A DNA stretch of 64,000 nt from CAYNZV01 sp965217095 (GCA_965217095.1 OZ244235.1:5828001-5892000), one strand, 5' to 3'; counted from the first letter of the stretch, positions 52,048 to 61,818 are shown. The notes: generated by a model not told the origin, from the letters alone. Numbers and translations are program-made.

Positions 52048-53610
52048 CTAAATCCGATACGCAAATACCTTAGCGCGAAACATTCGGATGCGAATCGTCA
52101 CCGTCTCTCCGACCGCAGAGATATCGCTTTTGCCGTTCCAGGTCACCACCCGGTTTCCCTCGTCGCCGTAGATCCAATCGCAGTCCTCGAAAGTGAGCCC
52201 GGGGGTGCCTTCTCCGTCGGGGTACTTTCGCGAGGGCACGGCGCGGCGCAATTCCACCTTTACCCAACCACCGTTGTCACAGCGATAGTTAAGGCGCAAT
52301 TCGTCGTGGCGTCGCTTCAAGGTCGGCACGGTGAAGCGACCCTCGTTCTCGGCTTCGATGCCGCAGAGGCGGTGAGGCTCCCATCGCGCCCACCGCATCT
52401 GCCGCGGTTCCTGCGGCATCGGCATGCCGGGATGGAAACCGTTGTGCAATCCAGTCCCGCCGGTGAACGACACCGCCCAGCGGCCGTCCGGAAGCTCAAC
52501 GGGTCCCCCCTGGGCGTAGACGGTGCCGTCGCAGCCACTGCCCGACGCGCCAACCGGAATGCAAGGGCGCCGTTCCGGTCGATTCCAAATGAGGCCGTCG
52601 CGACTGAAAGCGATCTGATTGTCCACGTGGCCGCTGATCTGATCAAAGATGTGGACCAGCATGCAATGAAGCCCCTTGCGCCCCGGGTACGGGAAGTAAA
52701 ACCCACCGTAGAACGATACCTGTGGTCCGTCATGGGCGTCCGGAAAGAGCACCAGCTTTGGCGGGGGCCAGTTGAAGAAATCCTTCGTTCGGGTGAAACC
52801 CACACAACGTCGCGTGTAATCCAGCTCCGGCGTACTGTGCGCCAAACCTTTAATCTCCGCATGCGCGAGTCCGTGCACGCGGATGTAAGCGAAATAGGTT
52901 TTTGTCTCCGGCTCGAACATGGGATTGCTTCCGCTGCCGTCCGAAGGCATGTCGGCCACTGGTTTGTCGATCCGTTTCCAGTGCATGAGGTCGGGCGAGG
53001 TGAAACCGCGCACGTAAGCGCGCATAACCATGGGCGGACCGCCGTAGCTTTCCCCCGCATACTCCATGTCCCCCATTCGTTTGATTCCTTCTTCCCCATC
53101 CAGCTCTTCGCCGGTCTCGGGATCGAACATGCCGCCGATCTCGACCCACGCCTTGAAACGTTCTTCCGGCGGCGCCTCGGGATCCTCCATGATCGGTCCG
53201 ACGGTCTCTTCGCACACCAGGTTGTTCTGTGTCGAGCCGTTGAAGTCGATCCTCCCGATCTCGGGCCGCGTCCACTGGTAACCATCTTCGCTGTAGCGGT
53301 ACGCAGTTCCTCCGCGAGCGCGATAAAGCATCCCGTACTGACCGTCTTTCTGCCACACGTACTGCGGCAACAAGCCCCCTGCCCAGTCGCAATCTTCGGT
53401 GAAGAGAACGTCGGACATGGAAGCCGCTTCCACCGAAAGCTGGATGCCGAATGGTGAATCGTAGAGACCGAACTGACCGTGACGGTCCTTCGAGCGATTG
53501 CCTGCATAGACGTCGAACCAGTCGAGCAGGGGTTGCCATTCCCCCGAATTTTGCCGGGCCTCACGGCCAAAAGGTGCACCGGGTAGTTTTGGACCTTCGC
53601 TGTGAGCCAT
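52048..53610 (-). CDS. predicted five-bladed propeller glycosidase-like protein with C-terminal sandwich domain
   Basis: The start at 53610 follows AGGAGA. The 520 residues look like the GH32/GH43-type arrangement, with an N-terminal propeller (AYRYSEDGYQWTRPE, SPDLMHWKRID, AFSRDGLIWNRPE, DNQIAFSRDG) and a C-terminal beta-sandwich after about residue 395 (RFTVPTLKRRHDELRLNYRC). Acidic residues such as DCDW at residue 73 are candidates for catalysis, but I cannot place a triad with confidence. No signal peptide is visible. It is encoded alone, divergent from the sulfatase at 54005. The substrate is unknown. Confidence 0.65.
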   Translation of the reverse strand: MAHSEGPKLPGAPFGREARQNSGEWQPLLDWFDVYAGNRSKDRHGQFGLYDSPFGIQLSVEAASMSDVLFTEDCDWAGGLLPQYVWQKDGQYGMLYRARGGTAYRYSEDGYQWTRPEIGRIDFNGSTQNNLVCEETVGPIMEDPEAPPEERFKAWVEIGGMFDPETGEELDGEEGIKRMGDMEYAGESYGGPPMVMRAYVRGFTSPDLMHWKRIDKPVADMPSDGSGSNPMFEPETKTYFAYIRVHGLAHAEIKGLAHSTPELDYTRRCVGFTRTKDFFNWPPPKLVLFPDAHDGPQVSFYGGFYFPYPGRKGLHCMLVHIFDQISGHVDNQIAFSRDGLIWNRPERRPCIPVGASGSGCDGTVYAQGGPVELPDGRWAVSFTGGTGLHNGFHPGMPMPQEPRQMRWARWEPHRLCGIEAENEGRFTVPTLKRRHDELRLNYRCDNGGWVKVELRRAVPSRKYPDGEGTPGLTFEDCDWIYGDEGNRVVTWNGKSDISAVGETVTIRIRMFRAKVFAYRI

Positions 53611-54004
53611 GGTAGTCTCCTGGGGAACGGTTTTGGATGTCGCGTTGGGATGCCGGTTTTCGCCGAAACGATGATTCTACGTGGCTCGGCGAGCTGGCTG
53701 AGCCATGGTAGCCAACGTCTCGCCGACGAACTAGCTGAACGCCAGCGTCTAGCTCGCCAACAGTCTGCCGAAACTAGCTCTCGCCGGCAAAGGACACAAC
53801 TTATCCCGCGACACGAAATTAAACGGTTGCGCGAAGCGAGGTGGTAACCAGCCTGGTAGAGACAGGTACCTCTCGGGTGCCGCCGATCGCAACGGCAGGA
53901 GACTCGACCCACGTCCTTGACCCGAATAACGATTGCGACCTCTTTGAACGTGGAGTCGCTGGGAACGACAGAATATCCTCATCGAGAAAACGACACAGGG
54001 TGCC
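53611..54004. promoter_or_regulatory. 394-bp divergent promoter region with a copy of the TTGACCCGA element
   Basis: It separates divergent genes. A CCTTGACCCGAATAACGATT stretch (53913-53932) is similar to the repeated element at 60156 and 61847. Around 53680-53700 GGCTC-GGCGAGCTG-GAGCC-like inverted sequences occur. A short plus frame (53602-53847) is Arg/Glu-rich (LADELAERQRLARQQSAETS), but has no support as a gene. Confidence 0.4.
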
Positions 54005-55510
54005 ATGAACAAAGACCAGGATGCCGGCCGTCCGAATATCGTGCTTGTCATGTCGGATCAGCACAACCGTGCCGTTATGGGGTGCGCCGGTCATCCATTG
54101 GTACAGACGCCCAACCTGGACGCCCTCGCCCGCCACGGAACCCGCTTCACCAACGCCTACTGTCCCTATCCGTTGTGTGGCCCATCCAGAGCCGGTTTCA
54201 TGACCGCCCAGTATCCCAGCGACATCGGAGTTTTCGACGGGGACGATTTTCCTTCTTTGGTGCCCACCCTTGCACATGGCATGGGGGTGGCTGGTTACGA
54301 GGCGGTTCTCTGCGGTCGCATGGGTTGGGGTGAGCTGGACCAATTCCATGGCTTCGAGAAACGTATCCACGGTAATGTCCTTGGATTTAACGCCATCCAC
54401 GAGGAGGTGATGGGCCGCGGTTTCAACAAGACAGCGGGTCAGACGCGTTGGGCCGTCGAAGTCTCTGGCTACGGTCGCACCGGCTACCAGCTTTTCGACC
54501 AGAGCGTGGTCGAATCGGCTTGTTCATTCATCCGTGGGCGCGACCCGAACGCCCGGCCGTACTGCCTGGTGGTGGGATTGATACTGCCCCACAATCCGCT
54601 CATCTGCCAAAGGGAACTGTTCGAATATTACCTGGACCGTGTACCGGAGCCGGAGCCGATGTCGCAGGAGTACTTCGACAAGCTGCATCCGGCGATCAAG
54701 AGATGGCGTGAACGCCGTGAGGTAGATGACCTGACGCCCGAGCAGAACCGTCGGGGTCTGGCCGCCTATTACGGTCTGGTGACAGAAGTGGATGGTAGCG
54801 TCGGGCGCATGGTCGATGCCGTAAAGGACTCATCCCAGGGAGCCAACACAGTTTTCATCTACTGCTCCGATCACGGCGACATGGCCTGCGAGCACGGCAT
54901 GTGGTGGAAGAGCAATTTCTACGAAGGTTCGGTTGGTGTTCCCATGATTGTGTCGGGACCTGGCCTGCGGGCGGACTGTGTCAACCATAATCTTGTCAGC
55001 CTGGTGGATGTGGGACCGACCATGCTGGATCTGGTGGGCGCCGAACCACTTCCGGATGTGGCCGGCCGAAGCCTCCTCGGAGCCCTGCACGGCAAGGGCG
55101 AGCTACCCGACTGGCCCGACGAACTGTTCGCCGAATACACCGGGCTTCGCGGTGACCTACCCAGCTTCATGATTCGATCCGCTCAGTGGAAGCTGAACTA
55201 TTACCACGAGTTTGACTCATGCCAGCTGTTCAATCTGGATGAAGATCCAGAGGAGCTGCGCGATCGCGCCGCGGACGCAGACTGCCGGAAGATCGTCGAG
55301 ACGTTGCTGGGCAAGATCAAGGAGCGCTGGGACGCTGCCACGTATCTGGCGGATTACGAGAAGGAACGCCGCGCCGGCGAATTTATTCGACGTTGCGGCC
55401 ATGACCTGTCGCCCCACGAGGTTACCCATTACTCGGGAATGCCCAACTACAGTCAGTTCGACTTTGCTCAGTTGCCCCAACCACCGAGGCCTAAGGAGGG
55501 AGCCAGATAA
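54005..55510 (+). CDS. type I sulfatase (arylsulfatase-like)
   Basis: This hydrolyses sulfate esters, likely on a carbohydrate. The alkaline-phosphatase-fold features are intact: metal-binding VLVMSDQHNR, the formylglycine motif C58-G-P-S-R in YPLCGPSRAGFMT, a central LILPHNP and FIYCSDHGDMACEHGMW with metal ligands. There is no signal peptide, so the maturation and action site may be cytoplasmic. The 501 residues are usual. It begins a plus-strand group: the PhyH gene at 55528 starts 17 bp after it, and the phosphoesterase 32 bp after that. Desulfation of oligosaccharides entering the cell is the likely role. Confidence 0.92.
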   Translation: MNKDQDAGRPNIVLVMSDQHNRAVMGCAGHPLVQTPNLDALARHGTRFTNAYCPYPLCGPSRAGFMTAQYPSDIGVFDGDDFPSLVPTLAHGMGVAGYEAVLCGRMGWGELDQFHGFEKRIHGNVLGFNAIHEEVMGRGFNKTAGQTRWAVEVSGYGRTGYQLFDQSVVESACSFIRGRDPNARPYCLVVGLILPHNPLICQRELFEYYLDRVPEPEPMSQEYFDKLHPAIKRWRERREVDDLTPEQNRRGLAAYYGLVTEVDGSVGRMVDAVKDSSQGANTVFIYCSDHGDMACEHGMWWKSNFYEGSVGVPMIVSGPGLRADCVNHNLVSLVDVGPTMLDLVGAEPLPDVAGRSLLGALHGKGELPDWPDELFAEYTGLRGDLPSFMIRSAQWKLNYYHEFDSCQLFNLDEDPEELRDRAADADCRKIVETLLGKIKERWDAATYLADYEKERRAGEFIRRCGHDLSPHEVTHYSGMPNYSQFDFAQLPQPPRPKEGAR

Positions 55511-55527
55511 CGCCGCTCGTCGATTAA

Positions 55528-56322
55528 ATGCTGGTCGAAGATATCCTGCTGCGCTTAAGGTTAGATGGGTGGTGTGTCGTCGAAAAGATCATACCCGAAG
55601 ATCTCGTCGATGCCGTGCGCCGTGAAGCTGAGGAGGCGACGGAAGCACAGGGGGCGAGCCGCACCTACGAAGGATTGCGCAGCGCCTGGGGCATTCTCGG
55701 GTTGGTGCCTTCGTTCTGGCCTTACCTCACAGATGAACGGGTGTCCGGCATTGCCGAGACCTGGTTCGGTCCCCATGTGCGCATCTCCTACACCAATACA
55801 TTGATTACCGAGAAGGGGAACGAGCGCGGTGGCTGGCACGCCGACTGGCCGTATAATCAGGAAAAAGCGGGACGCATTCTCGCCCCCTACCCCGACTTTC
55901 CGGTGCAGCTTTCCAGCCTTTGGATGCTGTCGGACTTCACAGTCGAGAACGGCGGCACCTGGATTGTCCCGGGAAGCCATCGCACATCCGACAACCCCAC
56001 CGGGGCGCTGAAGGTAGATCGTTTCCAGCCCTATCCGACCGAGATGCAGGTTACAGGTAACGCAGGCAGCGTCCTGGTCTTCGACAGCCGGCTGTGGCAC
56101 GCAACCGCCACCAACAACAGCGATCGACTGCGTGTAGGGATGGTGGTTCGGTACGTTCCCTGGTGGCTCAACCTCGAGGTCTTGATGCCAGGTTCGGAGC
56201 AGCGCAAACAACTCGTGGAGGAAACGGGAACGAAGGAGAACGAGGTTCCACCCATAGCGGCCGAGGTGTACGAAAAACTGCCGCAGAAGGTGCAGCCTCT
56301 ATATCGTCACTGGGTAAGGTAG
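55528..56322 (+). CDS. PhyH-family Fe(II)/2-oxoglutarate dioxygenase (copy C)
   Basis: The 264 residues have the iron H-x-D in GGWHADWPYN, the distal His in FDSRLWHATATNNS, and an Arg in SDRLRVGMVVRYVP for 2-oxoglutarate. The N-terminus (RLDGWCVVEKIIPEDLVDAV) is typical PhyH. It is placed between a sulfatase and a metallophosphoesterase with short gaps, so it is probably co-transcribed with them. Substrate oxidation tied to sulfated or phosphorylated sugars is an inference from this context. Confidence 0.9.
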   Translation: MLVEDILLRLRLDGWCVVEKIIPEDLVDAVRREAEEATEAQGASRTYEGLRSAWGILGLVPSFWPYLTDERVSGIAETWFGPHVRISYTNTLITEKGNERGGWHADWPYNQEKAGRILAPYPDFPVQLSSLWMLSDFTVENGGTWIVPGSHRTSDNPTGALKVDRFQPYPTEMQVTGNAGSVLVFDSRLWHATATNNSDRLRVGMVVRYVPWWLNLEVLMPGSEQRKQLVEETGTKENEVPPIAAEVYEKLPQKVQPLYRHWVR

Positions 56323-56354
56323 GATGCACAGCCCCCGAAAGGACTCATAGCGAT

Positions 56355-57860
56355 ATGGATAAGCGCGGCCCCATCTTGTCTATAACCCGGCACATCGAGG
56401 AGGTGCTTCGACTAAAATCGGTCGATTCCGACAATTTTTCGTTCGCGGTCATATCCGACGTCCACATTTGGGAGCGCTCGACAGACTGGACCGACCAGGT
56501 CTTTCGGGATCTTCTCCAGCGCTGCACCGATGCCGGCGCCGCGTTTATTTTCCTCGTCGGCGATTTCGGCACCCAGCAGACGGAAGCGCCGCGGGCCGGC
56601 GTCGTGACTCGGCTTGCGGACGTAGTCGTGGAGACAATCGGCTCGGTGCCAAACTGTCCCCCGGTCTTCTTTGGCATCGGCAATCATGAGCTCGACGATG
56701 CCGGCAAGAGATACTGGCTGGAGGCGATCTATCCCGATGTTGTAACTGGACTGTCCGGCACGGCGAACGAGACCTTCATCTACTTTTCGTTCGACTTCGG
56801 AGGTTGTCACTTCGTCAGCTTGGACAGCCACGGTACGGCGCCGGTCGCGACTCCGATGCGGTCCAAGACAGGGAATTCGCATTTCGCCCGCATCCCCGAC
56901 GAACAGTTCATCTGGCTCGAGCAGGATCTAGAAGCGCACCGGGGTGAGCTGAGCTTCGTATTCATGCACGAACCTTCCGAGCTGCTCGAGGATCACCGCC
57001 CCTGGCACATGCTGCAAAGCCGCGGCCGCTTGATCGGAACGCTGCAGCGCTTTCCCGATGCGAAATGGCTCTTTCACGGCCACACTCATCACTATTCGCA
57101 GGTAGAAGGCTACGGTCTGAAGATCTGCCACATGGAGTTTCAAAGTGGCTATCTCGTGCGTCTGCGCAACGGTGCCGCCACGCTCCACGATCTAAACGAA
57201 CAGCAGACGCAGCCGACCTTTCTCGATCTGGCCGCTCATCAGCAAAGCAGGTGGTCGGACAGAGGGGGACGACGCGTATTCCAGGTGGCACCCAAGGGTC
57301 CCGAGATAGAGCTGTCTCTATTTGCTCAGACGGAGTTGATGAAACAGGACGGTGCAGTCGTGTCGCCGGACGGCGCTTCTATGCTGCGCGTCGAGACAGG
57401 GGTAGCCGTCGCTGATGAGGAGTCGGCGGACCGAGTTGGTTTTCTGGCCATGGACTTCATCTTGGAGATCAAACCGAGTACCACATTCAGCTACAAAGTC
57501 TATTTCGACCCCGAGTCAGAGCACGACCATTTCGCCCTCTCACCGTTGATCAACACCTGTGACGAAAGCCCCTATCCGCTCCTCCGCGACCAGAACGGAG
57601 TCCTTGTGGACACGGAACCGGAGCGACTTTTGGAGAGAGAGTATAACTTGCTGGGCCAGAGCAATGGGAACTTCTGGGCGCCGACGTTGGAAGGGCGAGC
57701 TAACGGCCGTTGGTACGAGCGGGTATGCGATCTTTCTCCGCTTGTGGGGGGGTGGATAGTGGGGGTGGTGGCAAACGCCACGCCGCCACCGGACAGCAGA
57801 TTCAAGGAAGGTTTCTTGAGGTTCTACCTGAGCTCCGTGGAGATCTCGTCGCCGGCCTAG
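56355..57860 (+). CDS. calcineurin-type metallophosphoesterase with C-terminal extension
   Basis: The frame is open far upstream, but the start is ATG 56355, which has GAAAGGA about 10 nt upstream and begins just before the conserved region. The motifs occur in order: D-x-H in VISDVHIWE (D35, H37), VGDFG, GIGNHE, FMHEP and the GHTH of FHGHTHHY. These bind the two metals. About 200 C-terminal residues (after residue 290) form an unassigned beta-rich domain (LEIKPSTTFSYKVYFDPESE). No signal peptide is seen. The substrate could be a phosphorylated sugar or a diester; sequence does not tell. It converges with the BNR gene at 57865. Confidence 0.85.
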   Translation: MDKRGPILSITRHIEEVLRLKSVDSDNFSFAVISDVHIWERSTDWTDQVFRDLLQRCTDAGAAFIFLVGDFGTQQTEAPRAGVVTRLADVVVETIGSVPNCPPVFFGIGNHELDDAGKRYWLEAIYPDVVTGLSGTANETFIYFSFDFGGCHFVSLDSHGTAPVATPMRSKTGNSHFARIPDEQFIWLEQDLEAHRGELSFVFMHEPSELLEDHRPWHMLQSRGRLIGTLQRFPDAKWLFHGHTHHYSQVEGYGLKICHMEFQSGYLVRLRNGAATLHDLNEQQTQPTFLDLAAHQQSRWSDRGGRRVFQVAPKGPEIELSLFAQTELMKQDGAVVSPDGASMLRVETGVAVADEESADRVGFLAMDFILEIKPSTTFSYKVYFDPESEHDHFALSPLINTCDESPYPLLRDQNGVLVDTEPERLLEREYNLLGQSNGNFWAPTLEGRANGRWYERVCDLSPLVGGWIVGVVANATPPPDSRFKEGFLRFYLSSVEISSPA

Positions 57861-57864
57861 GCAG

Positions 57865-59106
57865 CTACCTCAGGTTGAAGCAGCTGGCGGCCATGTGGCG
57901 GGTGCCGCCGAAATTGTTACCGTCATCTTCCATGAAGTAATACGCGGCGAAGATGCGCCCGTCGTCCAACTCGGTTCCCACCACATAACCCAGATCCCAA
58001 TCGCTGGCGTCCCCGCGAATCACCGCCTCTGCCGACCAGGTCTCTCCCTGGTCTTCACTGACGATCACGCCGATGCCTCCCGGAAGTTGGCGGCGATCGA
58101 ACAGTACTGCGATGCGCCCGTCCTTTAGCAACAGCGGCCAACAAGAGCGATAGCGCGGCCCGGATTCGGCACGGGGCCAGATCGGGTCACGACTCAATTT
58201 GGTCCACGGCGACTGCCCCCACCCTACGATCGATCGCGGCTCGCTCCAGGTGTAACCTCCGTCGTCGGAATGATTCAAATGAAGCGCGGTGCGTACGCCT
58301 CCGGCATTGAGGGCATAACACTGGAGCCGGCCCGAGGGCAAGAGCAGCAGGTTGGCGTAGACCGGCCTACCATGGCCCGTGGGATCGCGCATCACTTCGC
58401 TCACATAATGCCAACTAAGACCGTTGTCTTCGGAACCGTAAAGAACGGTGACGCTTTGGTTGAGCCGTTCGAGCTGCGAGCGGCCCACCGAATGACCGGT
58501 GTTGCGGTTATCCGCCGTCGCTGGCACCAGCAGGGTGCCGTCGTCGAATCTGGCTGGCGGATAGCAGTCCACGTGCGCGTAGCTGTACCCCAGCGGGGGT
58601 TTTATCCGGGAGCAGGGCGATGTTTCCCAGGTTTGACCGCGGTCGCCAGAACGCCAAACCAGGCATTCCATCGTCGGGACTCCATCCTCATTTTCTCTTC
58701 CCGTTAACGGACGCCCGAAGTAGATCGCCGAATCGGGACTGGTTAGATCGATATTGGCGCGTGGCTCTGCGGGATCGTCGCACTTCCACAGCACGTTTCG
58801 ATGTGCCTCGAGTGGTCGATCGTAGTCCCAGACGACAACGTCGTTTTCGCTATTCCAGGTCTCGCCATGGTCGAGGGAACGCTGCAACAGGATCTTGCAA
58901 CGGCTTTTGTACCCCCTCGAGTCCCAACCGTGCCTGATATCCTCGCGATTTTCGTAACTGGAATCGGCGTGGTGGTGGAGGACCGCAATCTCGCCGTTAC
59001 CGAAGTTGTGGATCCCGCACTGGCGTGGGTGGCCGCAATAACGGTCCTTGCTGTAGCAGAGTTTCGTGTGATGCACACGCGTGATCTCCAACGGCGCGCG
59101 TTTCAT
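57865..59106 (-). CDS. BNR/Asp-box propeller protein (sialidase fold), copy 4
   Basis: The ATG at 59106 is chosen because GGAGGAG lies directly upstream. This gives 413 residues. Asp boxes are clear: SLDHGETW, SGDRGQTW, SEDNGLSW, SDDGGYTW and SEDQGETW, enough for five or six blades. It is only distantly similar to the three tandem BNR genes at 19-23 kb. No signal peptide is visible. The sialidase fold suggests a glycan-active or glycan-binding role, and true sialidase activity is not shown. It ends 4 bp from the phosphoesterase stop. Confidence 0.82.
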   Translation of the reverse strand: MKRAPLEITRVHHTKLCYSKDRYCGHPRQCGIHNFGNGEIAVLHHHADSSYENREDIRHGWDSRGYKSRCKILLQRSLDHGETWNSENDVVVWDYDRPLEAHRNVLWKCDDPAEPRANIDLTSPDSAIYFGRPLTGRENEDGVPTMECLVWRSGDRGQTWETSPCSRIKPPLGYSYAHVDCYPPARFDDGTLLVPATADNRNTGHSVGRSQLERLNQSVTVLYGSEDNGLSWHYVSEVMRDPTGHGRPVYANLLLLPSGRLQCYALNAGGVRTALHLNHSDDGGYTWSEPRSIVGWGQSPWTKLSRDPIWPRAESGPRYRSCWPLLLKDGRIAVLFDRRQLPGGIGVIVSEDQGETWSAEAVIRGDASDWDLGYVVGTELDDGRIFAAYYFMEDDGNNFGGTRHMAASCFNLR

Positions 59107-59172
59107 TGCTCCTCCATCCAAGAAGAACGGTCGACGCGAAGCTCGAGCTAAGGAGGTCTGGCGTCTTCACCC

Positions 59173-60057
59173 CTAAGCCCTCAACCCGGGTCGCTGGTCC
59201 TTCTGTGTTATTCGGTGATACTCGGGGATGCTATCGCTTTCGTAGAGACGTGTCCAATCGCGGTAATGGTCGGTGGCGACCTGGTCGGGATGGTCTTTGC
59301 TGCGCACCAGGAAACCAGGATAGTTGCGCCCGGTAGGCGCATTGGCATCGCAATAGCGCAGATCCAGACTCCAACGCGCCTTGTCGGTGCGGTTGGGAAG
59401 GGCGCGGTGTGCCGTAAGCTTGTCGAACAACAGCACCCCTCCCAGAGGGACTGGACAGTCCACGATGTCGCTGGTCCGCAGATCCTCTTCCATGATCCGG
59501 CCCTCGTCTTGGTGCGGGATCACACCCCATTTGTGACTGGCCGAAACGACCTGCATTCCTCCCATCTCCATGGTCACATCTACCAAGGGGATCCAGCAGT
59601 TCACCATCGGTGTGTGTTCGGCTTCTTTAGCGAGCAGCGCACCATCTTGGTGAAAGGTCCCTACGGACGATTCGAGAAAAGCCAATTTAGCCCTGGTGTT
59701 GAACTGCGGATGGGCAAGGATCTCCGGTCCTATCAGCGGCTCCACGAGAGCGAGGAGGGGTGGAAGGGTCCACACCTTGAAGAGCCCAGCGGTCTTGTGG
59801 CGTTTGCCGAAGATTACGCGGTATACGTCATCAGGATCGTCCGCGTCCTCGCACAGGTAGTGCAGCCGGGTCTCGAAAGGTTTGTCTCGATGCAAGTCGC
59901 GCAGGTGGCCGGCCGCATGCACCTCTGTTGCCTTGGCATCGATCACTTGCGCCAGCTCCTGGATGAGCGGTTGGAACTCCCTTGCCGGCAGGACGTCGTG
60001 AAGCAGCAAGTACCCCTCATCGCGGAACTGCCGGATCTGTTCAGCGGATAGTTTCAT
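59173..60057 (-). CDS. PhyH-family Fe(II)/2-oxoglutarate dioxygenase (copy D)
   Basis: The ATG at 60057 begins at the conserved MKLSAEQIRQFRDEGYLLLH; the longer frame adds 18 unrelated residues. The 294-residue protein has H-x-D in VGTFHQDGALL, the distal His in LTAHRALPNRTD and the Arg in KARWSLDLRY. This is the larger PhyH type with an inserted segment (about 65-110). It lies upstream of and divergent from a glycosidase-like gene at 60308, sharing a 250-bp region with a repeated element. The gene below it on the same strand (BNR copy 4) starts 66 bp after its stop, so the two may be co-transcribed. Confidence 0.9.
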   Translation of the reverse strand: MKLSAEQIRQFRDEGYLLLHDVLPAREFQPLIQELAQVIDAKATEVHAAGHLRDLHRDKPFETRLHYLCEDADDPDDVYRVIFGKRHKTAGLFKVWTLPPLLALVEPLIGPEILAHPQFNTRAKLAFLESSVGTFHQDGALLAKEAEHTPMVNCWIPLVDVTMEMGGMQVVSASHKWGVIPHQDEGRIMEEDLRTSDIVDCPVPLGGVLLFDKLTAHRALPNRTDKARWSLDLRYCDANAPTGRNYPGFLVRSKDHPDQVATDHYRDWTRLYESDSIPEYHRITQKDQRPGLRA

Positions 60058-60136
60058 CGTGTCCCTGAAAATGACAAATGCCCTGGCAGAGGCAAGTGCA
60101 CGATCCAGCACCGTCCCGCCGTGCCGCTGGAGCTAC

Positions 60137-60189
60137 CGATCTTTCAGGCGCCATGCTTGACCCGACTAGCGATAACGCGATTTTTCACC
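60137..60189 (+). repeat. repeated intergenic element, copy A
   Basis: CTTGACCCGACT (60156-60167), then CGATAACGCG and TTTTTCACC, is repeated almost exactly at 61847-61881, in a similar position upstream of another gene. The preceding CGATCTT and the 10-12 nt after it also match. The core TTGACCCGA recurs at 53915. Confidence 0.7.
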
Positions 60190-60307
60190 ACGCGGGAATA
60201 GCCGACCTATCGGCTGATGACCGATGAGAAGCTCGTGGAAATAGTCGACCTGGGTGTCGGCCGTCGACTCGATTTCAAGCAGCTGGATTATTGCGCAGGA
60301 GGAGTGT

Positions 60308-61792
60308 TTGAACTTTAGACCGCCCAAAGGGAGGTCGATGTGGGACACCTGGATATTCCCGTGGGAGGACGTGTTCCACCTGTTTTATATCGAGAACACC
60401 GGACCTCCGTCCGATCATATCGGTCACTGGGTCGGAACGGACCTGATGCATTGGGAAGAGCGGTCTTCCATTCCGGTTACCAGCGGCGTTCCAGGGGACT
60501 GGAACGAGCGCGGCCCCACCCTCACCGGCATGGTTGTTCACCATCAGGGGAAGTTCCACCTGTTCACTGGTTCGATGCCGGGAGGCGAGCAGCAAACCGG
60601 TCTATTCATCTCCGAGGATCTGGAAACCTGGGCACCGCATCCCGCCAATCCGGTGTTCAAAGCGGCCGGCCCTCACTATCTGGATCATCCGGTCCCGCCG
60701 CTGTTTAGCGACATGCTGGATTTTCGCGACCCGTTCATCTGGTACCGTCCCGAAGACGGACAGTTCCATGCTCTTCTTCACGGTCGACTTCCGCAGTGGA
60801 GTCATGAGCACACCGGCGCGGTGTTCGCGCACATGCAATCCAGCGATCTGATTCACTGGGAGCATCTGCCGCCGTTCGATGCGCCTACCGGTCTCTACGA
60901 AAAGACGGAGGTGCCCGATCTCTTCGAGCTGGATGCAAGGCAATACCTCCTCTTTACCTCCAGGAGTCGCGGCGGGGTCCGCCTGCGCACCGACGGCAGA
61001 CAGAACGCCGACGGCACCTTCTATTTCATGTCCGACACTTGGGATGGTCCATACCACAGGCCGGAGAATTTCCTCGTAGTCGGCGCGGAGAAGGGGGTGC
61101 CGGGACCGTATTGTGGGCATACGATCGCCCATGGCGGCGAGCGCATTCTCTACCACCACATAGCCGGCACCCGGGCTACCCTGGCGGCCCCAAAGAGAGT
61201 GCGCGCCCAAGGGGATGGAACCCTGTTCCTCGAGTACATGTCGGTCTTGGAATCGCTTGAGGAAGAGGTGCTGACGGAGGGCTCGAACCGGTTGCCCTGT
61301 TTCGGCAGCGGCGACTGGGGCGAATGGGAACGGAGCGACGAGTGCATCACGGGAACCGCCGCCAACCTGGGCTCCTCCTGCAAGATTGCTCAAGACCTGG
61401 CGGATCTGCACTTCTCATGCCGCATGCGACTGGACACGGCGGCGGGAGCGGGCATCGTGTTACGGGTGTCCGCAGGAGAAGGGGTATGGCTCTTTCTAGA
61501 CCGGGACCAGGAACAGATTGCGGTCGGCGGCGCGAGCTACCGCCCGTATTACGGTTGGTCTGGATTGCTAGGGGGTGATACCGCTTATCAGGGCATCGAG
61601 CCCAACCAGGAGTACCTGCTGCGCTGCTTCGCGCGGGACGAACATTTTGAATTCTATCTGAACGATCGCTGGATAGCGGCTCTGGCATGGGAGCGGGCGG
61701 CGCCAGTGGGGGATCTCGAACTGTTCGTGGAGCGGGGCTCGGCATCGTTCACCGATATCCGATTTGCCACGATCGAACCGTTCCCTTGGTGA
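60308..61792 (+). CDS. GH32-like five-bladed propeller glycosidase
   Basis: The TTG at 60308 is chosen because AGGAGGAG lies 5 nt upstream. It gives 494 residues. The acidic motifs of clan GH-J are visible: an Asp in MWDTWIFPW near residue 12 at the nucleophile position, the RDP of DFRDPFIWY (about 138-140), and Glu in YEKTEVPDLFEL (about 198), which would be the acid/base. The C-terminal 150 residues form a beta-sandwich (AGAGIVLRVSAGEGVWLFLD, HFEFYLNDRW). GH32 enzymes cleave fructosides, but related propellers act on other sugars, so fructosidase specificity is not certain. There is no signal peptide. Confidence 0.8.
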   Translation: MNFRPPKGRSMWDTWIFPWEDVFHLFYIENTGPPSDHIGHWVGTDLMHWEERSSIPVTSGVPGDWNERGPTLTGMVVHHQGKFHLFTGSMPGGEQQTGLFISEDLETWAPHPANPVFKAAGPHYLDHPVPPLFSDMLDFRDPFIWYRPEDGQFHALLHGRLPQWSHEHTGAVFAHMQSSDLIHWEHLPPFDAPTGLYEKTEVPDLFELDARQYLLFTSRSRGGVRLRTDGRQNADGTFYFMSDTWDGPYHRPENFLVVGAEKGVPGPYCGHTIAHGGERILYHHIAGTRATLAAPKRVRAQGDGTLFLEYMSVLESLEEEVLTEGSNRLPCFGSGDWGEWERSDECITGTAANLGSSCKIAQDLADLHFSCRMRLDTAAGAGIVLRVSAGEGVWLFLDRDQEQIAVGGASYRPYYGWSGLLGGDTAYQGIEPNQEYLLRCFARDEHFEFYLNDRWIAALAWERAAPVGDLELFVERGSASFTDIRFATIEPFPW

Positions 61793-61818
61793 GCGAATCT
61801 GCATAACGCTCACCAAGG
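61784..61818 (+). terminator. perfect 12-bp inverted repeat at the end of the GH32-like gene
   Basis: CCTTGGTGAGCG (61784-61795) and CGCTCACCAAGG (61807-61818) are exact complements with an 11-nt loop. The stop codon TGA (61790-61792) lies in the left arm. There is no T tract after it, so it may be a 3' stabilising hairpin and not a true terminator. Confidence 0.5.

Noticed and set aside
52036..53457. Long open frame on the plus strand, and similar long antisense frames at 3554-4777 and 44853-46151
   Set aside because: They lie opposite genes with clear family features, have biased Arg/Val/Ala or His composition and no recognisable domains. High G+C makes such shadow frames common.
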